Assembly (NCBI GenBank): GCA_030537815.1
Contig: JAUNVF010000013.1
Span: 1 to 47,939 of the forward strand
From: Tissierellia bacterium
Lineage (GTDB): Bacteria > Bacillota > Clostridia > Tissierellales > Peptoniphilaceae
Reading direction: 5' to 3'
DNA: 47,939 nt
The notes under the pieces are model-generated. The model had not been told where the DNA came from. It did not search any database and worked only from the letters and a program-made list of their open reading frames with translations. Position numbers and translations under genes: made by a program. Every line of letters starts with the position of its first letter. Position 1 is the stretch's first letter. This document shows, piece by piece, positions 23,509 through 32,607 of this stretch.

Positions 23509-26118
23509 ATGTATAATTTAAACATTAATGGAGTTGAATCAAGTTACGATAAAGATATAAAATTAATCGAATACTTGAGAGATGTATTGAAATTAAAAGG
23601 TGTCAAAGACGGTTGTTCGATCGGTGCTTGCGGAGCATGTACCGTAATTATCGATGGAAGGGCGATGAGAGCATGTGTTCAAAAGCTCTCGAGATTGGAA
23701 GGGAAAGAGATAATTACCATAGAGGGTCTAAGCGATAGGGAAAAAGAAGTATTTGCATATTCTTTTGCAAAGGCAGGTGCAGTACAATGCGGATTCTGTA
23801 TCCCGGGAATGGTAATGTCGGCGAAAGCTTTAATAGACAAGAATGACGATCCGAGCAGAGATGAGGTAAAAAAAGCTATAAGAGGTAATATCTGTAGATG
23901 TACGGGCTATGTGAAGATCATAGATGCCATAATTATGGCTGCAGAGCTAATCAGAGAAAATAAAGATATACCTGAAGATACTGATACAGGTCAGGTTGGG
24001 GAAAGAACTATGAGAGTCGATGCTCCACCTAAGACATTGGGTACTGCAAAATACGTGGATGATTTTGAATTTGAAGGTATGGTATATGGCAAGGCGATAA
24101 GACCTCCCTATGCGAGATGCAAGGTTATTTCGATCGATAAGTCAAAGGCGCTCGAAATGGACGGCGTAATCGATGTATTGACTGCCGACGATATTCCGGG
24201 TAATAGATATATAGGTCACCTTCAAAAAGATTATCCTGTCATGATAGCTGTTGGAGAAGAGACGAGATTTATCGGCGATGCTGTCGCATTGGTAGTTACT
24301 GAAGGAAAAGATCAATTAGAAGAGGCGGCTAAAGCTGTAGAAATAGTTTACGAAGAACTTAAACCGATCAATAATCCTTTTGAAGCATTAGAAGAGGATG
24401 CACCACAAATACATAGTCAAGGCTTTATGCAATTCGGTAAATTTTATGTCCCTGAAAATAATATCATGAGCCATCAGGTGATGAAAAGAGGCGATGTTGA
24501 AGCTGCATTTAAAAGGTCTAAGTATATCTCGGAACATAAATTTCAAGTTCCCTTCACTGAACATGCATTTATGGAACCGGAAGCTGCTATAGGAATTCCC
24601 GAAGACGGCGGAGTGAGGGTTATTACCGGTGGGCAGGGAATATACGATGAATACAGGGAAATTACCGAGATGTTAGGAGTTGAAGAAGGTAAAGTCAGAA
24701 TCCAATCTGCATATGTAGGAGGTGGTTTTGGAGGTAAAGAAGATATGTCATGTCAGCATCATGCGGCATTGATGGCATATATTACCAAAAAGCCTGTTAA
24801 AGTACTGTTCTCGAGGCAGGAAAGTATAAATGTCCATCCTAAAAGACATGCTATGTGGATAGATATGAAGGTGGGTTGTGATGAAAATGGAAAAATTCAA
24901 GGAATGAAGGCAGATATAATCTCAGATACTGGGGCTTATTCATCCCTCGGAGGTCCTGTACTTCAAAGGGCATGTACACATGCTGGAGGACCTTATAGCT
25001 TTGATGATATAGAAATCGAAGGAAGGGCGCTATTTACCAATAATCCTCCTGCTGGAGCATTTAGAGGATTTGGAGTCACTCAATCCTGCTTTGCTATAGA
25101 AAGCTGTATGAATGACTTGGCTCATCAAATAGGCATTAGCGAATGGGAAATAAGGGAGAGAAATGTAGTGAGACCTGGCGAGTCATTGCCGAATGGTCAA
25201 ATTGCTGACGCCGGAACTTCTATGTACGAAACGCTTATGGCCGTAAAAGACTATTATGAAGAAATGGACAAAAAAGAAGGAGTTCATGTAGGAATCGCTT
25301 GTGGTATTAAAAATGCCGGGCTTGGAGTTGGAGTGCCTGATATAGGAAGATGTAAATTGGCGGTAATAGATGGCAAAGTCCATATAAGGACATCTGCAGG
25401 AGCGATAGGCCAAGGATTACAAACGGTTATCTATCAAATGGCTGTAAGTTCGACTGGATTGAGCAAGGACTTAATCGTAGTAGAACATCCAGATTCACTA
25501 TTGACTCCGGATTCAGGTACGACGACGGCTTCAAGGCAGACTGTATTTACAGGAGAGGCTGTAAAAGTAGCGGGTTTAAAACTCCGAGAGGCATTAAAAG
25601 AAAAGTCTCTCAAAGAACTTGAGGGAGAGATATTTTACGGTGAATTCTCATTTGATTCAGATCCAATAGGATCTGATAAACCACATCCCGTCAGCCATGT
25701 CGCTTATGGATACGCAACACAAGTCGCGGTAATAGATGATGCTGGAAAGGTGATAGAAGTTCTAGCTTCTCATGATTCGGGTAGAATAATAAATCCAACT
25801 TCTTGCGAGGGACAGGTAGAAGGCGGAGTCGTCATGTGTATGGGATATGCGGTCACTGAAGATTTTCCTTTAAAAGACGGAATTCCTCAGGTGAAATACG
25901 CTACATTGGGACTTCTAAAAGCGACGGATATTCCCGATATAAAAGTTATTTTTAAAGATAATAGTGAAAATGACCTTGCATATGGCGCTAAGGGAATAGG
26001 AGAAATTGCAGCCATTCCGATGGCTCCAGCAATTCAAAATGCCTATTATAAAAAAGATGGCATATTTAGAACAAAATTACCTATGGAGGACACTTATTAC
26101 AAAAAGAAGAAAAAATGA
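23509..26118 (+). CDS. xdh: Selenium-dependent xanthine dehydrogenase-type molybdenum hydroxylase (Fe-S/Mo fusion)
   Basis: An 869-residue molybdenum hydroxylase in which the [2Fe-2S] and molybdopterin domains are one chain, as in TIGR03311. Cluster ligands are Cys36, 41, 44, 56 and Cys94, 97, 129, 131. The Mo domains start near 165, with GGGFGGKED (about 404), GAFRGFG (about 516) and the catalytic-Glu motif GAKGIGE (about 825). It probably hydroxylates or reduces purines (xanthine/urate) with a labile Se ligand on Mo, installed by YqeB-type maturation proteins. No FAD domain is present, so electrons must pass to another flavoprotein, possibly YgfK. It overlaps mocA by 4 bases. Selenium dependence is inferred from the family and the neighbouring yqeB. 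Confidence 0.92.
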   Translation: MYNLNINGVESSYDKDIKLIEYLRDVLKLKGVKDGCSIGACGACTVIIDGRAMRACVQKLSRLEGKEIITIEGLSDREKEVFAYSFAKAGAVQCGFCIPGMVMSAKALIDKNDDPSRDEVKKAIRGNICRCTGYVKIIDAIIMAAELIRENKDIPEDTDTGQVGERTMRVDAPPKTLGTAKYVDDFEFEGMVYGKAIRPPYARCKVISIDKSKALEMDGVIDVLTADDIPGNRYIGHLQKDYPVMIAVGEETRFIGDAVALVVTEGKDQLEEAAKAVEIVYEELKPINNPFEALEEDAPQIHSQGFMQFGKFYVPENNIMSHQVMKRGDVEAAFKRSKYISEHKFQVPFTEHAFMEPEAAIGIPEDGGVRVITGGQGIYDEYREITEMLGVEEGKVRIQSAYVGGGFGGKEDMSCQHHAALMAYITKKPVKVLFSRQESINVHPKRHAMWIDMKVGCDENGKIQGMKADIISDTGAYSSLGGPVLQRACTHAGGPYSFDDIEIEGRALFTNNPPAGAFRGFGVTQSCFAIESCMNDLAHQIGISEWEIRERNVVRPGESLPNGQIADAGTSMYETLMAVKDYYEEMDKKEGVHVGIACGIKNAGLGVGVPDIGRCKLAVIDGKVHIRTSAGAIGQGLQTVIYQMAVSSTGLSKDLIVVEHPDSLLTPDSGTTTASRQTVFTGEAVKVAGLKLREALKEKSLKELEGEIFYGEFSFDSDPIGSDKPHPVSHVAYGYATQVAVIDDAGKVIEVLASHDSGRIINPTSCEGQVEGGVVMCMGYAVTEDFPLKDGIPQVKYATLGLLKATDIPDIKVIFKDNSENDLAYGAKGIGEIAAIPMAPAIQNAYYKKDGIFRTKLPMEDTYYKKKKK

Positions 26119-26687
26119 AAATAATTGGGATAATTCAAGCTTCAGGCCTTTCCAAGAGAATGGGTAAAAACAAATTGTATTTAGATATTAGGGGTAAACC
26201 GATGTATCAGTACATTGTCGATGAAGCTTTGGATACAAAATTAAATCAAGTAATTGTCGTATCAAATGAAAATAAAATTCTCGATTATGCCGATAAAAAA
26301 GGTGCCAAGAGCATATTAAATGAGGAGAGCGAAAAGGGTCAGAGTCGTTCAATTATCAAGGCTCTTGAATTTGCTCAAGATTTTGACGCATATCTATTTA
26401 TGGTAGCCGATCAGCCATTTTTAAAAGCCGAGACTATAAATATCATGATCGATAGATTTAAAAATTCCCAAAAGGGTATCTTGCTACCATTATACTGCGG
26501 CATGAGAGCCAGTCCGGGATTATTTGACAAGAAATATAAATCTGAACTAAATAAATTAAAAGGCGATGAAAACGGAAGAATTGTCGTTCAAAAATATCGA
26601 GATGATGTGGAATTTATAGAAATTGGAGATAGGAAGCAGGGTATAGATATAGACACCTATTCCGATTATGAAAGGTATTGCCTATGA
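26115..26687 (+). CDS. mocA: Molybdenum cofactor cytidylyltransferase
   Basis: A 190-residue nucleotidyltransferase that attaches CMP to molybdopterin, making the MCD form used by xanthine-dehydrogenase-type enzymes. The N-terminal motif IIQASGLSKRMGKNK and the later VADQPFLKAETI (about 95-106) match MocA/YgfJ. It overlaps xdh by ATGA and yqeB by ATGA, so the three genes are translated together. E. coli ygfJ (mocA) also lies in the purine cluster. Confidence 0.92.
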   Translation: MKIIGIIQASGLSKRMGKNKLYLDIRGKPMYQYIVDEALDTKLNQVIVVSNENKILDYADKKGAKSILNEESEKGQSRSIIKALEFAQDFDAYLFMVADQPFLKAETINIMIDRFKNSQKGILLPLYCGMRASPGLFDKKYKSELNKLKGDENGRIVVQKYRDDVEFIEIGDRKQGIDIDTYSDYERYCL

Positions 26688-27511
26688 AAAAGATAGTAGT
26701 TCGTGGAGGTGGAGATGTAGCCACCGGTTCGATACAAAAACTATATAGAGCAGGATTTAAAGTCATAGTTTTGGAGATGGAAAGACCTCTTTGTATAAGG
26801 AGGAGCGTAGCCTTATCAGAGGCAGTATACGAGGGCAGTTTCATAGTCGAAGATATAGAGGCTGTCAAGGTCGAGTCATTGAATCAAATAAATTCTGTTT
26901 TAGATAGCGATAAGATTCCGATATTGATTGATCCGGATGGCAAATCAATAACAGAGATAAAGCCTTTTGCAGTAATCGATGCTACTTTATCTAAGAGGAA
27001 TATTGGAATGTCTATGGATATGGCAGAATTGACGATAGCTTTAGGACCTGGTTATGAAGCCGGAAAAGATGTTAATTTTGTTATAGAGACAAATAGAGGA
27101 CATGATCTTGGCAGAATTATATTTGAAGGATCAGCGCAACCTAATACGCATATGCCTGGGAATATCCACGGCTATACTCAAGACAGGGTTTATTACAGTC
27201 CGGTAGAATCTATAATAAGGGTAAAAAAGGATATAAGATCAAAAGTAAAGACCGGAGAAATAATAGCATTGGCAAACGATATCAAAATCGTCGCAAAGGT
27301 CGATGGAATCGTAAGGGGCATGGTCAGAGATGGCACGAAAGTGGATAAAAATGTAAAAATAGCTGATATAGATCCAAGGCCAGATGCTATGGATTACTGT
27401 TTTTCAATATCCGATAAAGCTAGGAATATAGGCGGAGGTACTCTTGAAGCTATAATGATTGGACTGAATTTATCAAAAATAAATTATCAAAATGATAATT
27501 CGCATATTTAA
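26684..27511 (+). CDS. yqeB: YqeB-type selenium-dependent molybdenum hydroxylase maturation protein
   Basis: A 275-residue member of the YqeB/EF2563 family (TIGR03309), which co-occurs with selenium-dependent molybdenum hydroxylases and orphan SelD and is thought to supply or insert the labile selenium. The N-terminal Rossmann-like VVRGGGDVATGSI, the ERPLCIRRSVALSEAV segment, and the later ETNRGHDLGRIIFEG and HGYTQDRVYYSP are characteristic. The start is taken as the ATG at 26684, overlapping the mocA stop as ATGA and eight bases after AAAGG; a TTG two codons earlier is less likely. The companion gene yqeC is absent from the window. Confidence 0.9.
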   Translation: MKKIVVRGGGDVATGSIQKLYRAGFKVIVLEMERPLCIRRSVALSEAVYEGSFIVEDIEAVKVESLNQINSVLDSDKIPILIDPDGKSITEIKPFAVIDATLSKRNIGMSMDMAELTIALGPGYEAGKDVNFVIETNRGHDLGRIIFEGSAQPNTHMPGNIHGYTQDRVYYSPVESIIRVKKDIRSKVKTGEIIALANDIKIVAKVDGIVRGMVRDGTKVDKNVKIADIDPRPDAMDYCFSISDKARNIGGGTLEAIMIGLNLSKINYQNDNSHI

Positions 27512-27776
27512 AGCCTAGCTGGGAAAATGATATCTCAAACAGCATAGTTCTGCAATTTTATCAGAATGAGAAATTTTATCAGATTGATAATTATATTTGA
27601 TAATATAAATCAATAAGTATACGAATAATTATAATTTAAGTAATAAGTATAATAATTATCGATATAAGGTCCTTAAATTCAATGAAAGTCAATAATTATT
27701 GTCTGGCATGAAATTGGCATTGTTATTGCATAATATTACAGTAGATAAGAATTATAAAAATGAAAGGGTTGGTCTA
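27512..27776. promoter_or_regulatory. Regulatory region before ygeX with repeats
   Basis: The region holds no gene. Two direct repeats AATTTTATCAGA begin at 27554 and 27572, 18 bases apart. The second is part of the inverted repeat TTATCA-GAT-TGATAA (27576-27590). These lie 150-185 bases before the expected sigma-54 transcription start, the distance usual for enhancer-type activator sites. The -24/-12 promoter itself is listed separately. No clear terminator for yqeB is seen. Confidence 0.55.
27715..27730 (+). promoter_or_regulatory. Sigma-54 (-24/-12) promoter of the ygeX operon
   Basis: TGGCAT (27715-27720), five bases, TTGCA (27726-27730). Only the last base of the -24 box departs from consensus. 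Transcription should start near 27741, 36 bases before the ygeX ATG at 27777. The promoter would lie inside the gene if the upstream ATG at 27699 were used, which argues against that start. Confidence 0.88.
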
Positions 27777-28985
27777 ATGGAAGAGAAATATCAAATAGTC
27801 AGTCATGATTTAAGCAAAAGAGAAAAAGCATCTTTAGATTTTTTAAATGAAGATGTAGCAAAATCAACACTTGCTTTTCATTCAAGTTTTGATCAGTACG
27901 AAGAAACTCCTCTTGTGGAATTAAAAAATCTTGCAGGTTATTTAGGGCTAAAAGATATCTTTGTAAAAGATGAATCTTTTAGATTCGGACTAAATGCCTT
28001 TAAGGTACTTGGAGGAAGCTATGCTATCGGTAAGTATATTGCGGAAAAACTAGGCAGTGAACTTGATGATCTACCTTATTCCAAGCTGATATCAAATGAA
28101 GTTAAAGAAAAGCTTGGTGAACTGACATTTATTACTGCAACAGATGGAAACCACGGTCGTGGAGTGGCATGGACTGCAAATGAATTACAACAGAATTCAA
28201 TCGTATATATGCCCAAAGGAAGCTCGAAAGAAAGGCTTGAGAATATAAGGGCATGTGGTTCTAAGGCTGAAATAAAAGAAATGAACTATGATGAATGTGT
28301 TAGACTTGCGAATAGCGAAGCTGAAAAAAATGGCTATATAATGGTTCAGGATACTGCATGGGAAGGATATGAAGATATACCGACATGGATAATGCAAGGC
28401 TATACTACCATGGCTTATGAAGCTTATTTAAGGCTTAAGGAAATGGAAGTAAAACCTACACATATTTTCCTACAGGCAGGAGTCGGATCTATGGCATCGG
28501 CGGTAACAGGTTTCTTTTCATCAGTATATAAGGATGACAAGCCAATAATAACCATAGTGGAACCGGAAAAAGCGAATTGTATATTTAAGACTGCAGAAGC
28601 AGATGACGGGGAATTGCATTTTGTAACCGGAGATATGGATACTATAATGGCGGGACTTGCTTGCGGTGAACCATGTACAATCGGATGGGATGTACTATCT
28701 TCTTATAGTGAACATTTCATGTCAGTACCGGACGATTCAGCAGCTCATGGTATGAGAGTATTGGGCAATCCTATCGACGACGATCAAAGAGTAATTTCAG
28801 GAGAAAGTGGAGCTGCACCTCTTGGAGTAGTTGCACAGATTATGGAAAAACCTGAACTCGCAGAATTCAAAAAAGAACTCGGTCTTGATGAGAACTCGGT
28901 AGTGCTAGTTATAAGTACCGAGGGAGATACTGATGCTGAGCACTATAGAGAAATTGTATGGAATGGGAAAAACCCTAATTTATAA
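27777..28985 (+). CDS. ygeX: 2,3-diaminopropionate ammonia-lyase (YgeX)
   Basis: A PLP enzyme of 402 residues that splits 2,3-diaminopropionate into pyruvate and two ammonia. The lysine that should bind PLP is Lys76 in FRFGLNAFKVLGGSYA. The TDGNHGRGVAW loop and QAGVGSMASAV follow, and the length fits the family. The ATG at 27777 is chosen because it is eight bases after AAAGGG and downstream of the sigma-54 promoter. It heads a seven-gene operon. In the anaerobic urate pathway this enzyme yields pyruvate from the three-carbon remnant of the purine ring, linking purines to fermentation. Confidence 0.94.
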   Translation: MEEKYQIVSHDLSKREKASLDFLNEDVAKSTLAFHSSFDQYEETPLVELKNLAGYLGLKDIFVKDESFRFGLNAFKVLGGSYAIGKYIAEKLGSELDDLPYSKLISNEVKEKLGELTFITATDGNHGRGVAWTANELQQNSIVYMPKGSSKERLENIRACGSKAEIKEMNYDECVRLANSEAEKNGYIMVQDTAWEGYEDIPTWIMQGYTTMAYEAYLRLKEMEVKPTHIFLQAGVGSMASAVTGFFSSVYKDDKPIITIVEPEKANCIFKTAEADDGELHFVTGDMDTIMAGLACGEPCTIGWDVLSSYSEHFMSVPDDSAAHGMRVLGNPIDDDQRVISGESGAAPLGVVAQIMEKPELAEFKKELGLDENSVVLVISTEGDTDAEHYREIVWNGKNPNL

Positions 28986-29006
28986 TTGAAAAGGAGAAAT
29001 GTAAAA

Positions 29007-30197
29007 ATGAATTTTGAAAAACTTGTTGATAGGCTTGGTTCAATTGATTACTCAAATTTATACCACGAAGATTTCTTTCACACATGGGATAAGACTCAAG
29101 AGGAAATAGAAGCTGTATTCTTAGTGGCGGATAGCTTGAGATATTTAAGAGAACAGAATATTTCTACAAAAATATTCGATTCGGGACTTGGAATATCACT
29201 TTTTAGAGATAATTCAACTAGAACTAGATTTTCGTTCTCATCTGCTTGTAATATGCTTGGACTTGAAATACAGGATTTAGATGAAGGTAAGTCGCAAATA
29301 GCTCATGGAGAAACAGTTAAAGAAACATCTAATATGATATCATTTATGGCCGATGTAATTGGAATTAGAGATGATATGTATATAGGTAAGGGATATACAT
29401 ATATGAAAGATGTATCTTCATATGTAAAAGAAGGATATGATGATGGAGTATTAGAGCAAAGACCAACTATTGTAAACTTACAATGCGATATCGACCACCC
29501 AACTCAGACTATGGCAGACATGCTCCATATAATCCACGAATTCGGAGGAGCTGAAAACTTAAAGGGCAAGAAGATAGCTATGACTTGGGCATATTCTCCT
29601 TCATATGGCAAACCTCTCTCAGTTCCACAGGGTATTATTGGACTTATGACGAGATTTGGAATGGATGTAGTATTAGCTCATCCCGAAGGATACGAAGTCA
29701 TGCTGGAAGTCGAAGAGATAGCTAAGAAGAATGCTGAGAAATACGGCGGTAAATTTACTAAAACCAATTCAATGGAAGAGGCATTTAAAGATGCCGATAT
29801 AGTTTATCCTAAGAGCTGGGCGCCATTTGCCGCTATGGAAAAGAGAACTGAACTATATGGCGATGGAAAATTTGACGAAATAGATGTTCTCGAGCAGGAA
29901 TTACTCGAGCAGAATGCAAGCCATAAAGATTGGGCTTGTACAGAAGAATTAATGAAGACCACTAAAGATGGAAAAGCTCTCTATTTACACTGTCTACCTG
30001 CGGATATTACAGGGCTAAGCTGTGAAGATGGAGAAGTCGATGAGAGTGTATTCGACAGATATAGAGTTCCACTATACAAAGAGGCTAGCTTTAAACCTTA
30101 TATAATAGCGGCAATGATTTTCTTGCAAAAGATGAAAAATGCTGAAGAGGCATTAAAAGAGCTAAAAGAAGAAGCTAAACCAAGACTTAAAAAATAG
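29007..30197 (+). CDS. ygeW: YgeW-type knotted carbamoyltransferase
   Basis: A 396-residue member of the aspartate/ornithine carbamoyltransferase superfamily. The carbamoyl-phosphate motif is STRTR at 70-74 (FRDNSTRTRFSF), and HCLPAD occurs near 333. The ATG at 29007 is preferred over a TTG seven codons earlier because AAGGAG at 28991-28996 precedes it and family proteins begin with this segment. In the purine operon it probably works in the phosphorolytic direction, moving a carbamoyl group from a ureido intermediate to phosphate; the carbamoyl phosphate would then go to ArcC. The exact substrate is inferred, not shown. Confidence 0.92.
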   Translation: MNFEKLVDRLGSIDYSNLYHEDFFHTWDKTQEEIEAVFLVADSLRYLREQNISTKIFDSGLGISLFRDNSTRTRFSFSSACNMLGLEIQDLDEGKSQIAHGETVKETSNMISFMADVIGIRDDMYIGKGYTYMKDVSSYVKEGYDDGVLEQRPTIVNLQCDIDHPTQTMADMLHIIHEFGGAENLKGKKIAMTWAYSPSYGKPLSVPQGIIGLMTRFGMDVVLAHPEGYEVMLEVEEIAKKNAEKYGGKFTKTNSMEEAFKDADIVYPKSWAPFAAMEKRTELYGDGKFDEIDVLEQELLEQNASHKDWACTEELMKTTKDGKALYLHCLPADITGLSCEDGEVDESVFDRYRVPLYKEASFKPYIIAAMIFLQKMKNAEEALKELKEEAKPRLKK

Positions 30198-30261
30198 TAT
30201 TAAATTAAAGTTTACAGATTGTAAAAAAAGTATTAAACTGCAATGAGAAGGAGAAGATAAA

Positions 30262-31590
30262 ATGCCAGATATTAATTTAGATTTTGCTGCTATAAGAGAT
30301 AAAGCTGAAGCTTATAGAGAAGATATGACAAAGTTTTTGAGGGATTTAATCAAATTAAAAGGCGAGAGCTGTGAAGAAGGCGACAAAGCTAAGAGAATAA
30401 AAGAAGAGATGGAGAAAGTCGGCTTCAATAAGGCTTGGATAGACAAGCAGGGCAATGTTCTCGGCGAAATGGGTACGGGAGCAGTTCAAGTAGGTTTTGA
30501 CGCTCATATAGATACAGTTGGGATAGGAAATAGAGACAATTGGGAATTCGATCCATATGATGGATTTGAAAATGAAACAACTATTGGCGGTAGAGGCGGT
30601 TCAGATCAATTAGGTGGAATAGTTTCTGCCGTATATGGCGCAAAAATAATGAAAGATCTCGGCCTATTAAATGATAAGTATAGAGCTTTGGTAACCGGTA
30701 CTGTTCAGGAAGAAGACTGTGACGGAAACTGCTGGCTTTATATGATTGAGCAAGAGGGAATAAGACCTGAATTCGTAGTATCTACCGAACCTACCGATGG
30801 CGGAATCTATAGAGGTCAAAGAGGTAGGATGGAAATAAGAGTAGATGTACAGGGAGTTTCATGTCATGGCTCTGCTCCGGAAAGAGGAGAGAATGCTATT
30901 TACAAGATGGCCGATATATTAAAAGAAGTCGAGCAATTAAATGAAAATCCTGCTGAAGGCGTTGAGATTAAAGGCCTTGTTAAAATGCTCGATGAGAAAT
31001 ATAATCCGGAGTGGAAGGAAGCTAATTTCTTAGGAAGAGGAACTGTTACGACATCACAAATATACTTCACTTCACCTTCTAGATGTGCCGTAGCAGATTC
31101 ATGTAGCATCTCTTTAGATAGGAGAATGACTGCCGGAGAGACTTGGCAATCATGTATTGAAGAGATAGAAAATCTACCTTCCGCTAAGAAACATGGAGCT
31201 AAAGTTACCATGTATAAATACGCAAGACCATCATGGACCGGACTTTCTTATGAGCAGGAATGTTATTTCCCAACTTGGGTAATTCCCGAGGACCATGCAG
31301 TGACTAAAGCATTGGAAGATGCTCATAAGGGATTGTATGGCGAAGAAAGGCTATCTCCAAAAGTAGAAAAAGAACAAAAGAAAAGAGAAGTTAGACCACT
31401 TACAGATAAATGGACTTTTTCAACAAATGGTGTTGCTATAATGGGTAGACATGATATCCCTGTCATCGGATTTGGACCTGGTGCTGAAGATCAAGCGCAT
31501 GCTCCGAATGAAGTGACATGGAAAGATGACTTGGTTAGATGTGCAGCAGTATATGCGGCATTGCCAACAATCTACACAAAGGATAAGTAA
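30262..31590 (+). CDS. ygeY: YgeY-family M20 metallohydrolase
   Basis: A 442-residue M20-family metal-dependent amidohydrolase, the group called selenium metabolism-linked hydrolase YgeY. Metal-binding residues are visible in [10 protein letters not shown] (His82, Asp84) and in EEDCDGN (about 150). A dimerisation domain is inserted at about 190-320, and a C-terminal [13 protein letters not shown] provides the last His. In the purine operon it is expected to hydrolyse an amide bond in a ring-opened intermediate before YgeW and YgeX act. AAGGAGAAG precedes the ATG. Confidence 0.92.
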   Translation: MPDINLDFAAIRDKAEAYREDMTKFLRDLIKLKGESCEEGDKAKRIKEEMEKVGFNKAWIDKQGNVLGEMGTGAVQVGFDAHIDTVGIGNRDNWEFDPYDGFENETTIGGRGGSDQLGGIVSAVYGAKIMKDLGLLNDKYRALVTGTVQEEDCDGNCWLYMIEQEGIRPEFVVSTEPTDGGIYRGQRGRMEIRVDVQGVSCHGSAPERGENAIYKMADILKEVEQLNENPAEGVEIKGLVKMLDEKYNPEWKEANFLGRGTVTTSQIYFTSPSRCAVADSCSISLDRRMTAGETWQSCIEEIENLPSAKKHGAKVTMYKYARPSWTGLSYEQECYFPTWVIPEDHAVTKALEDAHKGLYGEERLSPKVEKEQKKREVRPLTDKWTFSTNGVAIMGRHDIPVIGFGPGAEDQAHAPNEVTWKDDLVRCAAVYAALPTIYTKDK

Positions 31591-31598
31591 TATAATTT

Positions 31599-31625
31599 GG
31601 CGAAGGGGAGTTTACTCCCCTTGCC
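31599..31625. other. Strong hairpin between ygeY and arcC, no T run
   Basis: GGC-G-AAGGGGAGT pairs with ACTCCCCTTGCC around a TT loop, with one bulged G. It starts eight bases after the ygeY stop. The sequence after it (ATAGATAAGG) has no T tract, so it is unlikely to end transcription. It may act as a 3' end stabiliser or processing site within the operon. Confidence 0.7.
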
Positions 31626-31644
31626 ATAGATAAGGAGAATAGAT

Positions 31645-32577
31645 ATGGAAGAGAAGGTAGTAATCGCTCTTGGGGGAAATGCTTTAGGACATAGTCCCGA
31701 AGAGCAGAGAGCAGCAGTAGTATACACATCCAAGTCTATTGCAGACTTAGTTGAAAGTGGAGCGAGAGTAACTATTTGTCATGGAAATGGACCTCAGGTC
31801 GGTATGATAAAGAAAGCTATGGATACAGCGACAAATGCTGATGAATCTATTCCGATGATGCCTTTTCCGGAATGTGGAGCTATGAGTGAAGGATATATCG
31901 GCTATCATCTTCAATCTGCTCTACATAATGAATTAAAGTCTAGGAATTTAGATATAAATGTCGTATCACTTGTAACTCAAGTCTTAGTTGATGCTAATGA
32001 TCAGTCTTTTAATAATCCAACTAAGCCTATTGGAAATTTTATGAGCAAAGAAGAAGCTGATAAATTAGCTGAAAAAGGAATTTCAGTTGTCGAAGATTCA
32101 GGTAGAGGATATAGACAGGTAGTCGCATCACCTATGCCGGTAGATATAATAGAGGGTCAGGCTATAAAGAAATTAGTTGAGAGCGGAGTCGTGGTTATAG
32201 CAGGCGGTGGCGGTGGTATCCCCGTTGTATACCAGGATGGAGCTCTTGTAGGTGTTGATGCTGTTATAGACAAAGATTCGACTTCTGTTAGAATCGCACA
32301 GACCATAGATGCAGATAAATTGATAATTTTGACAGCTGTCGATAAAGTTGCGATAAATTTTGGGAAACCCGATGAAAAGTGGCTTGACAAATTGACTGTA
32401 GACGAAGCCAGAAATTATATACAGAGCAAAGAATTTGCAGAAGGATCGATGTTACCAAAAATCAAAGCTGCCGTGGACTTTGCTGAATCAAAAGAGGGAA
32501 GAAAGACTCTAATCACATCTTTAGAAAAAGCGGGAGATGGCTTGAAAGGCAAGACCGGCACTTGGATAGTTAAGTAA
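31645..32577 (+). CDS. arcC: Carbamate kinase
   Basis: A 310-residue amino-acid-kinase-fold enzyme that turns carbamoyl phosphate and ADP into ATP, CO2 and ammonia. Typical segments are VVIALGGNALG at the N-terminus, CHGNGPQVGMI (about 50-60), VVIAGGGGGIPV (about 183-194) and DKDSTSVRIAQ (about 212-222). E. coli yqeA holds the same place in its purine cluster. In this operon it should capture carbamoyl phosphate made by YgeW, giving one ATP per carbamoyl group. AAGGAGA precedes the ATG. Confidence 0.95.
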   Translation: MEEKVVIALGGNALGHSPEEQRAAVVYTSKSIADLVESGARVTICHGNGPQVGMIKKAMDTATNADESIPMMPFPECGAMSEGYIGYHLQSALHNELKSRNLDINVVSLVTQVLVDANDQSFNNPTKPIGNFMSKEEADKLAEKGISVVEDSGRGYRQVVASPMPVDIIEGQAIKKLVESGVVVIAGGGGGIPVVYQDGALVGVDAVIDKDSTSVRIAQTIDADKLIILTAVDKVAINFGKPDEKWLDKLTVDEARNYIQSKEFAEGSMLPKIKAAVDFAESKEGRKTLITSLEKAGDGLKGKTGTWIVK

Positions 32578-32607
32578 AGCAAGACAATAAAAATCAAGGA
32601 GGACAAT

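Noticed and set aside
27699-27776. Longer ygeX reading frame starting at the ATG at 27699
   Set aside because: The sigma-54 promoter and its expected transcription start (about 27741) lie inside this extension, and the ATG at 27777 has a proper ribosome binding site and fits the family's N-terminus.
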